A DNA stretch of 64,000 nt from Lachnospiraceae bacterium (GCA_014804355.1 JAAUZY010000060.1:17829-81828); one strand, 5' to 3'; shown: positions 49,253 to 59,510, numbered from the stretch's first letter. A program made the numbers and translations. The notes: generated from the letters alone by a model not told the origin.

Positions 49253-49919
49253 AACTGTACCCTATCCCCCACACCGTCCTGATCCGTCTCGGATTCTTCG
49301 GGTCCTCCTCAATCTTATCCCGCAACATCTTAATATGGACAGTCAGCGTCTGGTACTCGCTGTCACTGTCGATTCCCCAGATTCGATTGAACAGAAACTC
49401 TTTATGCAGTGTTTTGCCCGGATTCTGTACAAGCAACAGCAGCAGTTCATACTCCTTGACCGTCAGCGAGAGCTCCCTGTGATCCAGATATACCCTTTTT
49501 GCTTCCTGATCGATCGCAAGCCCTCCCGAAACGATCACCGGATTCTCCCGCTTTAGGCTGTATCCCCTCCGCATGAGGGCGCCGATCTTGGCACACAGGA
49601 TATCCATATCCACCGGCTTCTCTATATAATCGTCCGCCCCCTGCATAAACCCGTTCATTTTGTCTTCCTTATCCACCCTCGCACTCAGAAACAGAATCGG
49701 CGTACTGCTGTGCTCACGGATGCGGGCACACACGGCATAGCCGTCCATCCCCGGCAGTGAAACATCCAGAATAATCAGCTTCACCTTCTCTTTTTCCAGA
49801 AAAGCAAGGGCTTCCTCTCCGGAGCGGACGCCCGCCGTCTGATAGCCCTCCCGCTCCAGAAAAACCCGGATCAACTTATTTAGTTCTTCGTGGTCTTCCA
49901 CTAATAGAATGTCTGTCAT
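49239..49919 (-). CDS. OmpR-family response regulator
   Basis: MTDILLVEDHEELNKLIRVFLEREGY...LIILDVSLPGMDGY and winged-helix output domain. Confidence 0.94.
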   Translation of the reverse strand: MTDILLVEDHEELNKLIRVFLEREGYQTAGVRSGEEALAFLEKEKVKLIILDVSLPGMDGYAVCARIREHSSTPILFLSARVDKEDKMNGFMQGADDYIEKPVDMDILCAKIGALMRRGYSLKRENPVIVSGGLAIDQEAKRVYLDHRELSLTVKEYELLLLLVQNPGKTLHKEFLFNRIWGIDSDSEYQTLTVHIKMLRDKIEEDPKNPRRIRTVWGIGYSYEEI

Positions 49920-49976
49920 ATCCGCCTCCGCTCCGCCACTAATGACCCACACTGTCAATATATTTCCATTTTGTCG

Positions 49977-50747
49977 TCAGAATCCCATCTCCATCAGCCA
50001 GACAGACAGCTTCTTCTCCCGCTCTCTGTTCTCTTCCTGTCCTTTGTACTTGCCGAATGTGTACTCACCCTTTATGCTGCCGTCCTCAATATAGAGTACT
50101 CTGTCACTCTTCGCCGCCACTTTCATATCATGGGTTACCAGCATGATGGTCGTTCCCTCCGCATTGATGCGGTTTAATTCCTTCATGACCTCCTTAGAGT
50201 TTTGCTGGTTCAGCGCGCCGGTAGGCTCGTCCGCGAAGATCATCTTCGGGTTGTTGATGAGGCTCCGGCAGATACATGCTCTCTGAAGCTGGCCGCCCGA
50301 CACCTCATTGATGTCATGCTCCGCGATCTCACTGATCCCCAGCTTGTGCATCAGCTCTTTTGCCCGATCGTTGATCTCTTTTCTCTGCTCTTTACTCTTA
50401 CCGCTCTTAGCCTGATAGGCAGGCAATATGATATTATCATAAACTGTGAGATTTTTTAACATATACATCTGCTGGAAAATAAATCCCATCTCATTCAGCC
50501 GCAGACTGCTCATCTGCGCTGCACTTAAGGCGCTGATATCCCTGCCGAAGAAATCCACCCTGCCGGCCGTCAGATGGTCCATGCCGCTGATCGTATACAG
50601 AAGCGTGGATTTCCCCGATCCGCTGGGTCCCATAACGGCCACCATCTCTCCCTCTTTAATCTCCATATTGATATTCTTAAGTACGTTGTTCTGCCTTTTG
50701 TTAATGATGTATGTCTTACACAAGTCTTTTACCGTTAATGTGTTCAT
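49977..50747 (-). CDS. ABC transporter ATP-binding protein (MacB/BceA-like)
   Basis: MNTLTVKDLCKTYIINKRQNNVLKNINMEIKEGEMVAVMGPSGSGKSTLL; start set at 50747. Confidence 0.93.
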   Translation of the reverse strand: MNTLTVKDLCKTYIINKRQNNVLKNINMEIKEGEMVAVMGPSGSGKSTLLYTISGMDHLTAGRVDFFGRDISALSAAQMSSLRLNEMGFIFQQMYMLKNLTVYDNIILPAYQAKSGKSKEQRKEINDRAKELMHKLGISEIAEHDINEVSGGQLQRACICRSLINNPKMIFADEPTGALNQQNSKEVMKELNRINAEGTTIMLVTHDMKVAAKSDRVLYIEDGSIKGEYTFGKYKGQEENREREKKLSVWLMEMGF

Positions 50748-50831
50748 GTTTTCCTCATTTCTGCGCTGCTTTTGGATAGATACGAGTCTGTGACTGGCAG
50801 CGCGCAGACACAAATCCCATGATTAAAATTT

Positions 50832-53207
50832 TTACTCTATATCATTGACTTCCTTCAAGTCCACTTTCTTCACACCGCCCGCGCAGAGAAGCGCCGTCAA
50901 TCCTGTTACCACAAGAAGCAGCATTGGATAGATCACATACTCTTCCATCGTCCCCGTAACCAGTTTGATCGATGTACCACCCATTATTGCAAAAATCGGA
51001 CCGACAATGTAAGGCGCAAGCAGGTTAGACAACAGCGTTCCGGCCACCACGGATACCACAAGAATCAACAGCACTCTCGCAGTCTGCCAGCTCTTAAGCG
51101 TCCCATCCGTGAAACCGAGACTCTTAAGAAGCGCGATATCGCCCCGTTCTTTGGTCATGATCGTCTTCATCAGAAGAACCGTGATCAGACCGTTGATGAT
51201 TAGGACGGTGCCCACGATAAAGTATGTCAATGCATCGATCTGCTCGATGATCCCGCCGATCATGCTGTCCAGAAATCCTTCGGCATCCATTATCTTGTAA
51301 TCCGGAAAGATATTTTTCAGCTGCTCGCACGCCTCTTCGCTCTCCATCCCTTCGATCTCCACCTGCATGCACAGTATTCCCGCAGCATAGGCCGGATCCA
51401 GCTTCGCGCTGCGGCTCACCCGATATCCCTGGCCCATATTCATCATGGACTGATAGGTTCCCGTGATGATATATTCTTCCGCCTGCTCCGCCGTCTTGAA
51501 ATGAATAGTATCTCCGATTCCCACGCCCAGTTCCCCCGCCGTAATCTCCGTGATCATCACCTCATTGGCCAGCTCCGGTTCTCTGCCCGTAAGGACAGCG
51601 TAATGCCTTTCCCAGCTTCCCTCCGCCTGTAAGACATAGTAAGTTACCGTATTCTCGGGATCATCGGCATAGCATGGCAGCATATATCCCATATCAGCCC
51701 CAGTCTGTGCCCTCATCCCTTTTTTGCTAAGCACATTCTCTATCTCTTCCATATCACGGAACAAGTTGTCCATGTCCACCGTGTAAGTTTCCCCTCTGCC
51801 GGTATCCAGATAGACATCCGACGGACTTAAGGAAAACTCGCTGATGATTCCGTCGCTTTTCAGGGTATTCGCCGCACTTAAGGGCAGCAGGATCAGCATC
51901 ATCCCCAGACAGAATGTCACAAACAATATACCGAACCTTTTTAAGCTGCTCAGTATGTCATTGACTGCCAGATACAGACCCGGACGCATCTGAGAGCGTT
52001 TCCACAGTTTGAAATGACTCTTCGCCTTGTACCGTTCCCCGTCGGAACCGCTTCTGATCGCTTCCAGTGCCGATATTTTCTTTAATTTATTAGTACTCAG
52101 ATAGCAGAAAAGAAGGACCATGCCGACCACAGCCGCCGCACAGACAATGTTAATGACAAAATTCTGTCCGTTCTGCTCCACTACGATATTGACGATCGCC
52201 CGTTTCAGAATCGCCTTTCCGAAAGGTATGCTGCACACCAGCCCGATCATGGCACCGGCCACGGAAATGGCAAAATACTTGATCAGATACAGCCCTTTGA
52301 TGCCCGCATCTCTTAATCCGATGGCCTTCATGATACCGATCTCTTTATAGTCTTCCTGCATGGTAAATACGATGGTGAACCGCAGTACCAGAAAAGACAG
52401 CAGGATCAGACAGACACTTACCACGATCAGGATCGCCGCAATCAGCATATCCATGATATAGCACAGTCGGGCCATATCCTTCCCGTCAATGGCACTGATC
52501 ACGGTAAAATTCTGTTTTTTCCACTCGCTTTGAAACTTATCCTTGTCGGCATAATTGACATTGTAGATTCCGGTATGAACCAGCCCTTCCTGTCCGGCAT
52601 AACGGGCATAATCCTTCTCCGTGACAACCAGTCTCTTAAATCCCATCATGGAACTGCCGAATACCGCATCCTTAACGATCGCAGCAATTCGAAACTCCTG
52701 CTCCACTTCTCCGACACGGATGGAGACTGTGTCCCCTACCTGCAGGTTATTGTTATCCGCCTCCAGCTTCGGAAATGCGATCTCGCCGGGCTTTAGCGTA
52801 ACAGAACCGTCCTCTGTTGTGAAAACTTTCACAAAGTTATCCGGAATCTTCCCGATAAATAGCGTGTTCGTTCTCTCATACCCACTCTTTCCGGGCTCCG
52901 CCTGACAACTCGTAATCGTCACGTCCTCATTGAGCAGGTTAAAGCCGTCGATCACCTCATATTCCGAAACCCATTCACTTGCCTGCAGAAAATCGGCGAT
53001 TTCATCGGTCACCCCATCCGTCAGGGCAACCACAAGAGAATCCGGTACCTTGGAGATCTCTATGAAATGATCTATGGCACCGTTCACCGCAATCAGGTTA
53101 TCCACGCTGCTTGATAAAAACATCGCCGCCAATATGATGAACAGCAGCAGGATCACATTCATTGTTCTTTTTCGTTTTAAATCTTTTTTCAGTATGCGTA
53201 GAAACAT
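50832..53207 (-). CDS. FtsX-family ABC transporter permease
   Basis: 791 aa; FtsX-like blocks at both ends (FTMQEDYKEIGIMKAIGLRDAGIK; MTKERGDIALLKSLGFTDGTLKSWQ). Confidence 0.93.
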   Translation of the reverse strand: MFLRILKKDLKRKRTMNVILLLFIILAAMFLSSSVDNLIAVNGAIDHFIEISKVPDSLVVALTDGVTDEIADFLQASEWVSEYEVIDGFNLLNEDVTITSCQAEPGKSGYERTNTLFIGKIPDNFVKVFTTEDGSVTLKPGEIAFPKLEADNNNLQVGDTVSIRVGEVEQEFRIAAIVKDAVFGSSMMGFKRLVVTEKDYARYAGQEGLVHTGIYNVNYADKDKFQSEWKKQNFTVISAIDGKDMARLCYIMDMLIAAILIVVSVCLILLSFLVLRFTIVFTMQEDYKEIGIMKAIGLRDAGIKGLYLIKYFAISVAGAMIGLVCSIPFGKAILKRAIVNIVVEQNGQNFVINIVCAAAVVGMVLLFCYLSTNKLKKISALEAIRSGSDGERYKAKSHFKLWKRSQMRPGLYLAVNDILSSLKRFGILFVTFCLGMMLILLPLSAANTLKSDGIISEFSLSPSDVYLDTGRGETYTVDMDNLFRDMEEIENVLSKKGMRAQTGADMGYMLPCYADDPENTVTYYVLQAEGSWERHYAVLTGREPELANEVMITEITAGELGVGIGDTIHFKTAEQAEEYIITGTYQSMMNMGQGYRVSRSAKLDPAYAAGILCMQVEIEGMESEEACEQLKNIFPDYKIMDAEGFLDSMIGGIIEQIDALTYFIVGTVLIINGLITVLLMKTIMTKERGDIALLKSLGFTDGTLKSWQTARVLLILVVSVVAGTLLSNLLAPYIVGPIFAIMGGTSIKLVTGTMEEYVIYPMLLLVVTGLTALLCAGGVKKVDLKEVNDIE

Positions 53208-53243
53208 CTGTCCTGTCCTTTCCCTTTCTTAATTAAAATTATA

Positions 53244-53298
53244 GCAACTGTTCAGAGTCCTGTTCTTCACGGTTACGAAGCACCTTCTGAACAGTTAC
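53244..53298. repeat. ~55-bp dispersed palindromic repeat, full copy
   Basis: GCAACTGTTCAGAGTCCTGTTCTTCACGGTTACGAAGCACCTTCTGAACAGTTAC; few mismatches to 36116-36170. Confidence 0.85.
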
Positions 53299-53397
53299 GA
53301 ATGATAACAGTTCTGTAAAGCCGGCCGCCATACAGTACCGTCTGCCCGGGTCTTAGGACAGTGTAGCGCAGGAATTATTAAATAATCCTTAAAAAAA

Positions 53398-53483
53398 TTG
53401 AGCTTCGCTCAATTGCGAGTTTTGCTGCGCAAACTCGGCGTATCCTGCGGGATTAACTTTGCGAGCATTGCTGCGCAAACTCG
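53398..53483. repeat. Cluster of triloop hairpins, including dispersed repeat copy 2
   Basis: TTGAGC-TTC-GCTCAA, CGAGTTTTGC-TGC-GCAAACTCG, then TCCTGCGGGATTAACTTTGCGAGCATTGCTGCGCAAACTCG (53443-53483). Confidence 0.7.
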
Positions 53484-53491
53484 GAATATGA

Positions 53492-54748
53492 TTATATATA
53501 TTCCACCGGCAGTGCCACCGTTGTTTCGTTCAGCCATAATACGGATTCATACATGCATACGATTGTTCCTGTTCCGCGCTTTTTCCCCTTAATTCTCTCA
53601 AGTACATCAAACGCATCTGTCATGCTCAATTTCGGGTTGGCTGACATCTTAATTTCGACGGGATATATCGTATCCCCCTGTTCAATCAAAAGATCAATTT
53701 CTGCCTCACGCTCCGTTTTTGTACCATCCTTTTGTCTTCGAATCTTATCCTTTCCCCTATAGTAAGAGACGAACATTCTGTAATCCCGACCTGCATTTGC
53801 AAAACTCTTCAATATTTCGGACACTACGAATGTCTCAAATAACCCTCCCGCCAAAGCTCCGTTCATTGCAGTATCCGGCGTCGGATATCTGGTCAGATAA
53901 CACACCAGTCCCGTATCTCTGAAATAAATCTTCGGCGTTTTGATTGCCCGATTCAATGACGAATTAGAAAATGGCTGCAACAGGTATATGATCCCCGATG
54001 CCTCTAAGATCGAAGTCCATTCCTTCACAGTAGCAGATGAAACTTCCACCTGCTCCGCCACCGAGGAATAATTTAGGATTTGTCCCGTTCTCGCTGCCAT
54101 TGCAGTAAGAAATTGCGTGAACTTTAATTTATTTTTTACATTTGCAAGTTCATTGACATCGCGGTCGATATAAGTCTGAACATATGAACTGTAAAATGTC
54201 TGCCAATCAACATCCGTATCCGCCAATGCCGGATAACTTCCACGATGGATGATTCTCCATACATCATCGCACATCTTCACTGTTTCCTGTCTTTTCACAA
54301 TATACTCTTCCGTAGGTATGAATGGTTCGTTGAAATAATCTCCCTGCATTTCCCGCAAAGACAAACCGGAAAGCTCCAAAACCGCTATACGCCCGGCAAG
54401 AGATTCCGATATGTTCTGCATAAGACGATACTGCTGAGATCCCGTCAACTGAAACAATCCTTTATCTTCCGATTTGTCACATTCCATCTTAATATAAGGG
54501 AATAACTCTGATATATACTGTACCTCATCTAATATAACTGGCGGTTTGTTATTACGAAAAAACAATCCCGGTTCCCGCTTTGTTTCCTCTCTCAGAACAG
54601 GATCATCAAACGATATATATTTTCTGTCCTTGTACATATGCTTTAATAACGTAGATTTACCGACTTGTCTGGCTCCCGTTACTAAAACTGCCTTAAATCC
54701 CTTTTCAGTATTCTGAATAATATTTTCCATTGCCCGCTCAATATACAT
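53492..54748 (-). CDS. AAA ATPase with DUF4143 domain
   Basis: 418 aa; VTGARQVGKSTLLKHMYKDRKYISFDDP, PPVILDEVQYISELFPYIK, RTGQILNYSSVAEQVEVSSATVKEWTSILEASGIIYLLQPF. Confidence 0.9.
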   Translation of the reverse strand: MYIERAMENIIQNTEKGFKAVLVTGARQVGKSTLLKHMYKDRKYISFDDPVLREETKREPGLFFRNNKPPVILDEVQYISELFPYIKMECDKSEDKGLFQLTGSQQYRLMQNISESLAGRIAVLELSGLSLREMQGDYFNEPFIPTEEYIVKRQETVKMCDDVWRIIHRGSYPALADTDVDWQTFYSSYVQTYIDRDVNELANVKNKLKFTQFLTAMAARTGQILNYSSVAEQVEVSSATVKEWTSILEASGIIYLLQPFSNSSLNRAIKTPKIYFRDTGLVCYLTRYPTPDTAMNGALAGGLFETFVVSEILKSFANAGRDYRMFVSYYRGKDKIRRQKDGTKTEREAEIDLLIEQGDTIYPVEIKMSANPKLSMTDAFDVLERIKGKKRGTGTIVCMYESVLWLNETTVALPVEYI

Positions 54749-54960
54749 AATGCCTCACCTTTCTGCGACTAATTTATAATTATATTTTAAATTATACGCA
54801 ACTTTTTTGCAAATATTTTGCTAACACTCTTTATAGGGAAGATAATCGACTTGTATCCAGCTATTTCAAGCAGTACAAAGCAACTAAGTTTTCTGACAAA
54901 ACGCAGGGGTTGTGTACAAAGCGTCACTTATTGTATAATAAGATATGAAGTTATGTCTGG

Positions 54961-54986
54961 GAGAATGCGAAGAGCATGCATTCTCC
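54961..54986 (-). repeat. 26-bp dispersed palindromic repeat, copy B
   Basis: GAGAATGCGAAGAGCATGCATTCTCC; exact reverse complement of 4178-4203. Confidence 0.7.
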
Positions 54987-55055
54987 ATGGACTGTGAGAG
55001 TAATTCCGAGTAAATTTCTACAAAATTCACTTTTATTATACAATGGAGGAGCACC

Positions 55056-55988
55056 ATGCCGGACAACAGATTAAATCGGGTTCAGGCCGCCGTTAACCGG
55101 ATTATTAAGGGAAAAGAAAATGTTGTGAAGAAAGTGCTTGCCGCAATCATTGGCGGCGGTCATATTCTGATGGAGGATATCCCCGGCGTGGGGAAGACGA
55201 CACTTGCCACTACTTTTGCGCGGGCACTCTCCTTAGATTACAGAAGAGTCCAGTTTACGCCGGACGTCCTTCCCAGCGACCTGCTCGGCTTCTCCATGTA
55301 CCACAGCCAGAAGGGCGAATTCGAGTTTCAGGAAGGCGCGGTCTTCTGCAATCTGCTTCTTGCGGACGAAATCAACCGGACTTCCCCGAAAACACAATCC
55401 GCACTGCTGGAAGTCATGGAGGAACATCAGGTAAGTATCGAGGGTGTGACCCGCAGGCTGCCGGACCCCTTTATCGTAATCGCCACACAGAATCCGGCCG
55501 GCTCGTCAGGCACACAACTGCTGCCGGAATCACAGCTTGACCGTTTCCTCGTGCGTCTGTCCATGGGTTACCCCGGACATGAAGATGCCGTGGCGCTGTT
55601 AAAGGGCGAAGTGTGGAAGCAGCTCGCCGACGTCTCACCCATACTCTCCCTGGAAGAGCTGCAGGATCTGCAAAAGAGGACCGAGGAAATATTTGTCCAC
55701 GACTCCCTGTATGAATATATGGTGTCCCTCGTGGAGGGAACCAGAAATAATCCCCTTTTTGCGCAAGGCGCCAGCCCTCGTGCCGCCATCGCCCTCCTGC
55801 GTATGTCACGGGCAATGGCAATGATTGACGGGCGGGATTTCGTCACAGCACATGATGTTCAGAGCGTGCTGGTGGATGTACTCGGACACCGCGTACGCCT
55901 CAGCGCAAGAGCTTTGGCCGAAGGCACCTTAGCAGAGGCCGCCATCGATAAACTCCATGAAACGGTACGAAGTCCTAAGATTAACTGA
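55056..55988 (+). CDS. MoxR family AAA ATPase
   Basis: 310 aa; HILMEDIPGVGKTTLATTFARAL, LLADEINRTSPKTQSALLEVMEEHQVS. Confidence 0.95.
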   Translation: MPDNRLNRVQAAVNRIIKGKENVVKKVLAAIIGGGHILMEDIPGVGKTTLATTFARALSLDYRRVQFTPDVLPSDLLGFSMYHSQKGEFEFQEGAVFCNLLLADEINRTSPKTQSALLEVMEEHQVSIEGVTRRLPDPFIVIATQNPAGSSGTQLLPESQLDRFLVRLSMGYPGHEDAVALLKGEVWKQLADVSPILSLEELQDLQKRTEEIFVHDSLYEYMVSLVEGTRNNPLFAQGASPRAAIALLRMSRAMAMIDGRDFVTAHDVQSVLVDVLGHRVRLSARALAEGTLAEAAIDKLHETVRSPKIN

Positions 55989-56074
55989 GTTATGCTCAAT
56001 AATTCCCATGGATACTGCGTGTTTTACAAAACTCCGTCACAAACTCAAAGTAAGCCGGAAATTTACTTGAAATA

Positions 56075-57151
56075 TTGCTTATGAACACAATCAATCATAC
56101 TACAAACAAAAAAATCAGTATCTCCGCCTTTCATCTGGCGGCATTTTTGCTGATTTATATCATTAATATTCTGCTCTTTTTTGCTTTTCGGGGATATTTT
56201 TTCCTGCTCATTGGAATCATCCTTACCCTTCTGGTGCCCTGCTCTTTCTATATGGCATGGCGGCTGGCAGATTCCATAGAGGGAGATATCCGTGTCACTC
56301 ATAAAACCGTCAGACCCGGAGAACCAGCCGAGGTCATCGTCAGCGCAACAAACCACAGCCTATCCTGCGCACTGCACAGCACATGGCTTCTCACTGTCGG
56401 CAATTCCTTTTTTCAGACCTATAATGACCAGAAGATTCTGCTGTCGATACCGCCCCGCGGCACCAAGCGGTTTCCAATGACCGTCTCCATGACCGATCTG
56501 GGTAGGATCGTTTTCACCTGTAAAGAATATATTCTCTCCGACCTGCTGGGCATTTTCCTGATTCACGCCAGCTGCAATCCGGAGGAATGTATCTTCGTCC
56601 TGCCAACACACGAAAAACCGTCACAGTTTTCTCTTCCGGAGACTTACTCCGGCGCGGAGGAACTTGCGGAGAGTGTACGAAAGGGCAGCGATCACAGCGA
56701 AGTCAGCGATATCCGCGCCTATGTACCCGGTGACCGCCCGCGTGATATCCACTGGAAGCTCTCGGCCAGACAACGGGAACTGATGGTCAAAGAACGCATC
56801 TCACTCTCAGGCAGTGAGCATGTACTGCTCCTGGATCTTCCTCCCGAGAAGGAAAGCGTTCAACAGCTATTAACGGAAGGCTGCCTTATTGTCACGGAAA
56901 TGCTTAAAGAACACATGACGGTTCGGCTGCTTGTCTGGAATCAGCGTCTATACGCCTTTGACAGCTACTCCTGCGGAAGTGAGGAGGAACTGGAGAACGC
57001 TTTTTGTGAAATTTTCCGAACCGAACTGTCCGCCCGCAGCAGCACCCTGCTGCAGGGTTATATGGCGAACTGCTATCCCCAGCTTCGCAGTTACATGTGT
57101 CTGACAGTCAAAGACGATACCATACAGATGGAGATATGTACGAATGGCTAA
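56075..57151 (+). CDS. DUF58 domain protein
   Basis: 358 aa; two N-terminal TM, VSDIRAYVPGDRPRDIHWKLSARQRELMVKE. Confidence 0.93.
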   Translation: MLMNTINHTTNKKISISAFHLAAFLLIYIINILLFFAFRGYFFLLIGIILTLLVPCSFYMAWRLADSIEGDIRVTHKTVRPGEPAEVIVSATNHSLSCALHSTWLLTVGNSFFQTYNDQKILLSIPPRGTKRFPMTVSMTDLGRIVFTCKEYILSDLLGIFLIHASCNPEECIFVLPTHEKPSQFSLPETYSGAEELAESVRKGSDHSEVSDIRAYVPGDRPRDIHWKLSARQRELMVKERISLSGSEHVLLLDLPPEKESVQQLLTEGCLIVTEMLKEHMTVRLLVWNQRLYAFDSYSCGSEEELENAFCEIFRTELSARSSTLLQGYMANCYPQLRSYMCLTVKDDTIQMEICTNG

Positions 57152-59510
57152 GAGCATATGGAAGAGAAAGAGCCAACCGAATATTGTATTGTCCGAGGGC
57201 ATTATACTGTCCGAAGATCTGTTTGACCACAGTGCAGATGAGCCCTACAGCCGATGGGGCAATCTGCTCGTTCGCGCTTTGTTTCTGTTTGCGATCGTCA
57301 CCGGAAGCCTGGGCGGCATGCTGTCCGCTTTCCACATTTCTTATGCGAAGTGGGCTTTCTTCCTCACGGCTCTGATCGCCGCGCTTTATTGTGCCACTCT
57401 CTATGCAGCAGGCTGGTGGGAAAATGTAGGTTATACCTTGGCCTTTATCCTCGTCCTGTACACCGGACTCGGCATGCGTGTCTACATCAGCAGCGGATTC
57501 TACGGCATCCTGAATGATATTTCCTCCTCCGCCGCCTCCTACTTCGGAATCGAGGCACAAGTCAGCTATGCGGAACAGGCGGAAAACCACTTTCTGGCCG
57601 TCTCCGTAGCCATGTGTTATTTTGCCTTTGTGGGCTGCATTATCATAAACGGACTGATTTCGCGCAAAGGCAGGTATTATGCCGCCGCCATTCCCTCCGT
57701 GCTCTTCCTGTTAGTACCGATCTATCTGGAATATGAGCCTGCCGGCGGCTACATCATCCTGTTTGCCGTGGGAATTATCACCGTATACATCTTTAGGCAG
57801 AATCGATATCAGTGCCATCGTCTGCATCCGAAGCTCCTGCAAAAAGCAGCACAAAAACACATATTTTACGGAAATTTTTCTTCCAAAGCCGCCATGGGCA
57901 CTCTGCTTGCAGTCGCGCTCCTGTGCAGTATCGTCGTGAGCGTTACCTCCTTTTTATTCCCGAGGAGCACTTATATGGCCGACAGAAAAACAAGCGCCCT
58001 GAAGATGCAAACCATGGATACGATGGAAAATTTCTATCTTCTCGGTGTCATGGGGCTGATCAATTTCTATCCCACAACCGGCGGACTTGTAAACGGACGT
58101 CTGGGCGGCGTGAATTCCGTTCGGCTGGACTATGAACCCGATCTGAATCTGGAATTTGTCCCCTATACTTTTGATAGAATCTATCTGAAAACCTTCGTGG
58201 GCGCAGAATATATTCCCTATGAAAACCATTGGAGCTCGGAAGGTAAATCCGCCTATGCAGAAGGCTGGGATCCGGATACGGCGAGACGGCTGAAAGAGGC
58301 CTTCGCTTCCGATCAGGACAATTACGCAAAAGGACTCATGAAGATCACGAACGTGGCCGCAATGATCGGCGTATATCTGCCCTACTATTCCGAAGACATA
58401 GGCAAGACGATCCTGCCCACCAAACAGCAGGAATATACCTATTATCCGCTTCTGACCGGACTGCCTGCGGGAAACGCCGCGCCGCTCTCCAGTGATCTGT
58501 GGCTGGATGTCCCGGAAGCAAATCAGCCCGCAATCGCTGACTTCTGTGAAGAAGCCGGTCTGTCCGGTTCGCAGGAAGAGATCATTGCCGGTCTTCGCGA
58601 TTACTTCCAGGACGAATATCCCTATACGCTGAGCCCGGGAATCACACCGAGAAGGAAGGATTTCGTCAATTATTTCCTGACGGAAAAGCGCAAAGGTTAT
58701 TGTGCCCATTATGCCACCTCCGCCGTATTGATCCTGCGCTATATGGGGATCCCTGCCCGATATGTGGAAGGGTATGCCGTGGATGCCGCAGATATTGCAG
58801 ATGATGCCAAAACTACAGACTTAAACATTTCCGATTATTACGAGGGAGTTTCTCTGATTCCGCAAAGCTCCGTCGTATCATACGATGCTTCCGATGCCGA
58901 CGCCCATGCGTGGGTAGAGATATACGATGAAAAACTGGGGTGGTATCCTGTAGAACTCACGCCTTATGTGACAGACTCGGAAGACGGCCGGACGAGTATC
59001 TGGGATCTGTTTACCCGATTATTCCAAAACGGACAGGATATGGACTTCGCCGACACCGCTTTCTCCGAACAGACCACCGAAACAGACAAGACAATAACCG
59101 GAGGTGCTTCGGTGTATAGGCTCATATTCTGCCTGATCCTGCTATTTCTTATGATTCTTGTATGGTTTTTCGTCAGAAAATTGCTCCGGATGTATCACTA
59201 TCATCGGGCGAACCGCAGCGAGAAGCTGCTGATGAAATATCAGGATATGCTTCGTAGAGTGCATGTAAACGTAGGTACAAAAACTCTGGCTGCTACAGGT
59301 CTCCGCATTCGCACCACGAATCCGAAGAAGGAACTGTACAGTCTGAAAAGTTTTGAAGAACAGATCGCATGGCTGGTTGAGCATGGGGTTCTGACAGGCG
59401 AGAATGGTTCTGCCGAAAAGCTGCTTCGGACGTTGAATGAAGCGGCTTATGGACCTGGGGAGATTTCTGTGGAGGCGTTTGAGGAGGCTCTGGCGTGGGT
59501 GAGATCTTAA
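57144..59510 (+). CDS. Transglutaminase-like membrane protein
   Basis: 788 aa; multiple TM, KRKGYCAHYATSAVLILRYMGIPARYVEGYAV, DADAHAWVEIYDEKLGWYPVELTP. Confidence 0.93.
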   Translation: MAKSIWKRKSQPNIVLSEGIILSEDLFDHSADEPYSRWGNLLVRALFLFAIVTGSLGGMLSAFHISYAKWAFFLTALIAALYCATLYAAGWWENVGYTLAFILVLYTGLGMRVYISSGFYGILNDISSSAASYFGIEAQVSYAEQAENHFLAVSVAMCYFAFVGCIIINGLISRKGRYYAAAIPSVLFLLVPIYLEYEPAGGYIILFAVGIITVYIFRQNRYQCHRLHPKLLQKAAQKHIFYGNFSSKAAMGTLLAVALLCSIVVSVTSFLFPRSTYMADRKTSALKMQTMDTMENFYLLGVMGLINFYPTTGGLVNGRLGGVNSVRLDYEPDLNLEFVPYTFDRIYLKTFVGAEYIPYENHWSSEGKSAYAEGWDPDTARRLKEAFASDQDNYAKGLMKITNVAAMIGVYLPYYSEDIGKTILPTKQQEYTYYPLLTGLPAGNAAPLSSDLWLDVPEANQPAIADFCEEAGLSGSQEEIIAGLRDYFQDEYPYTLSPGITPRRKDFVNYFLTEKRKGYCAHYATSAVLILRYMGIPARYVEGYAVDAADIADDAKTTDLNISDYYEGVSLIPQSSVVSYDASDADAHAWVEIYDEKLGWYPVELTPYVTDSEDGRTSIWDLFTRLFQNGQDMDFADTAFSEQTTETDKTITGGASVYRLIFCLILLFLMILVWFFVRKLLRMYHYHRANRSEKLLMKYQDMLRRVHVNVGTKTLAATGLRIRTTNPKKELYSLKSFEEQIAWLVEHGVLTGENGSAEKLLRTLNEAAYGPGEISVEAFEEALAWVRS

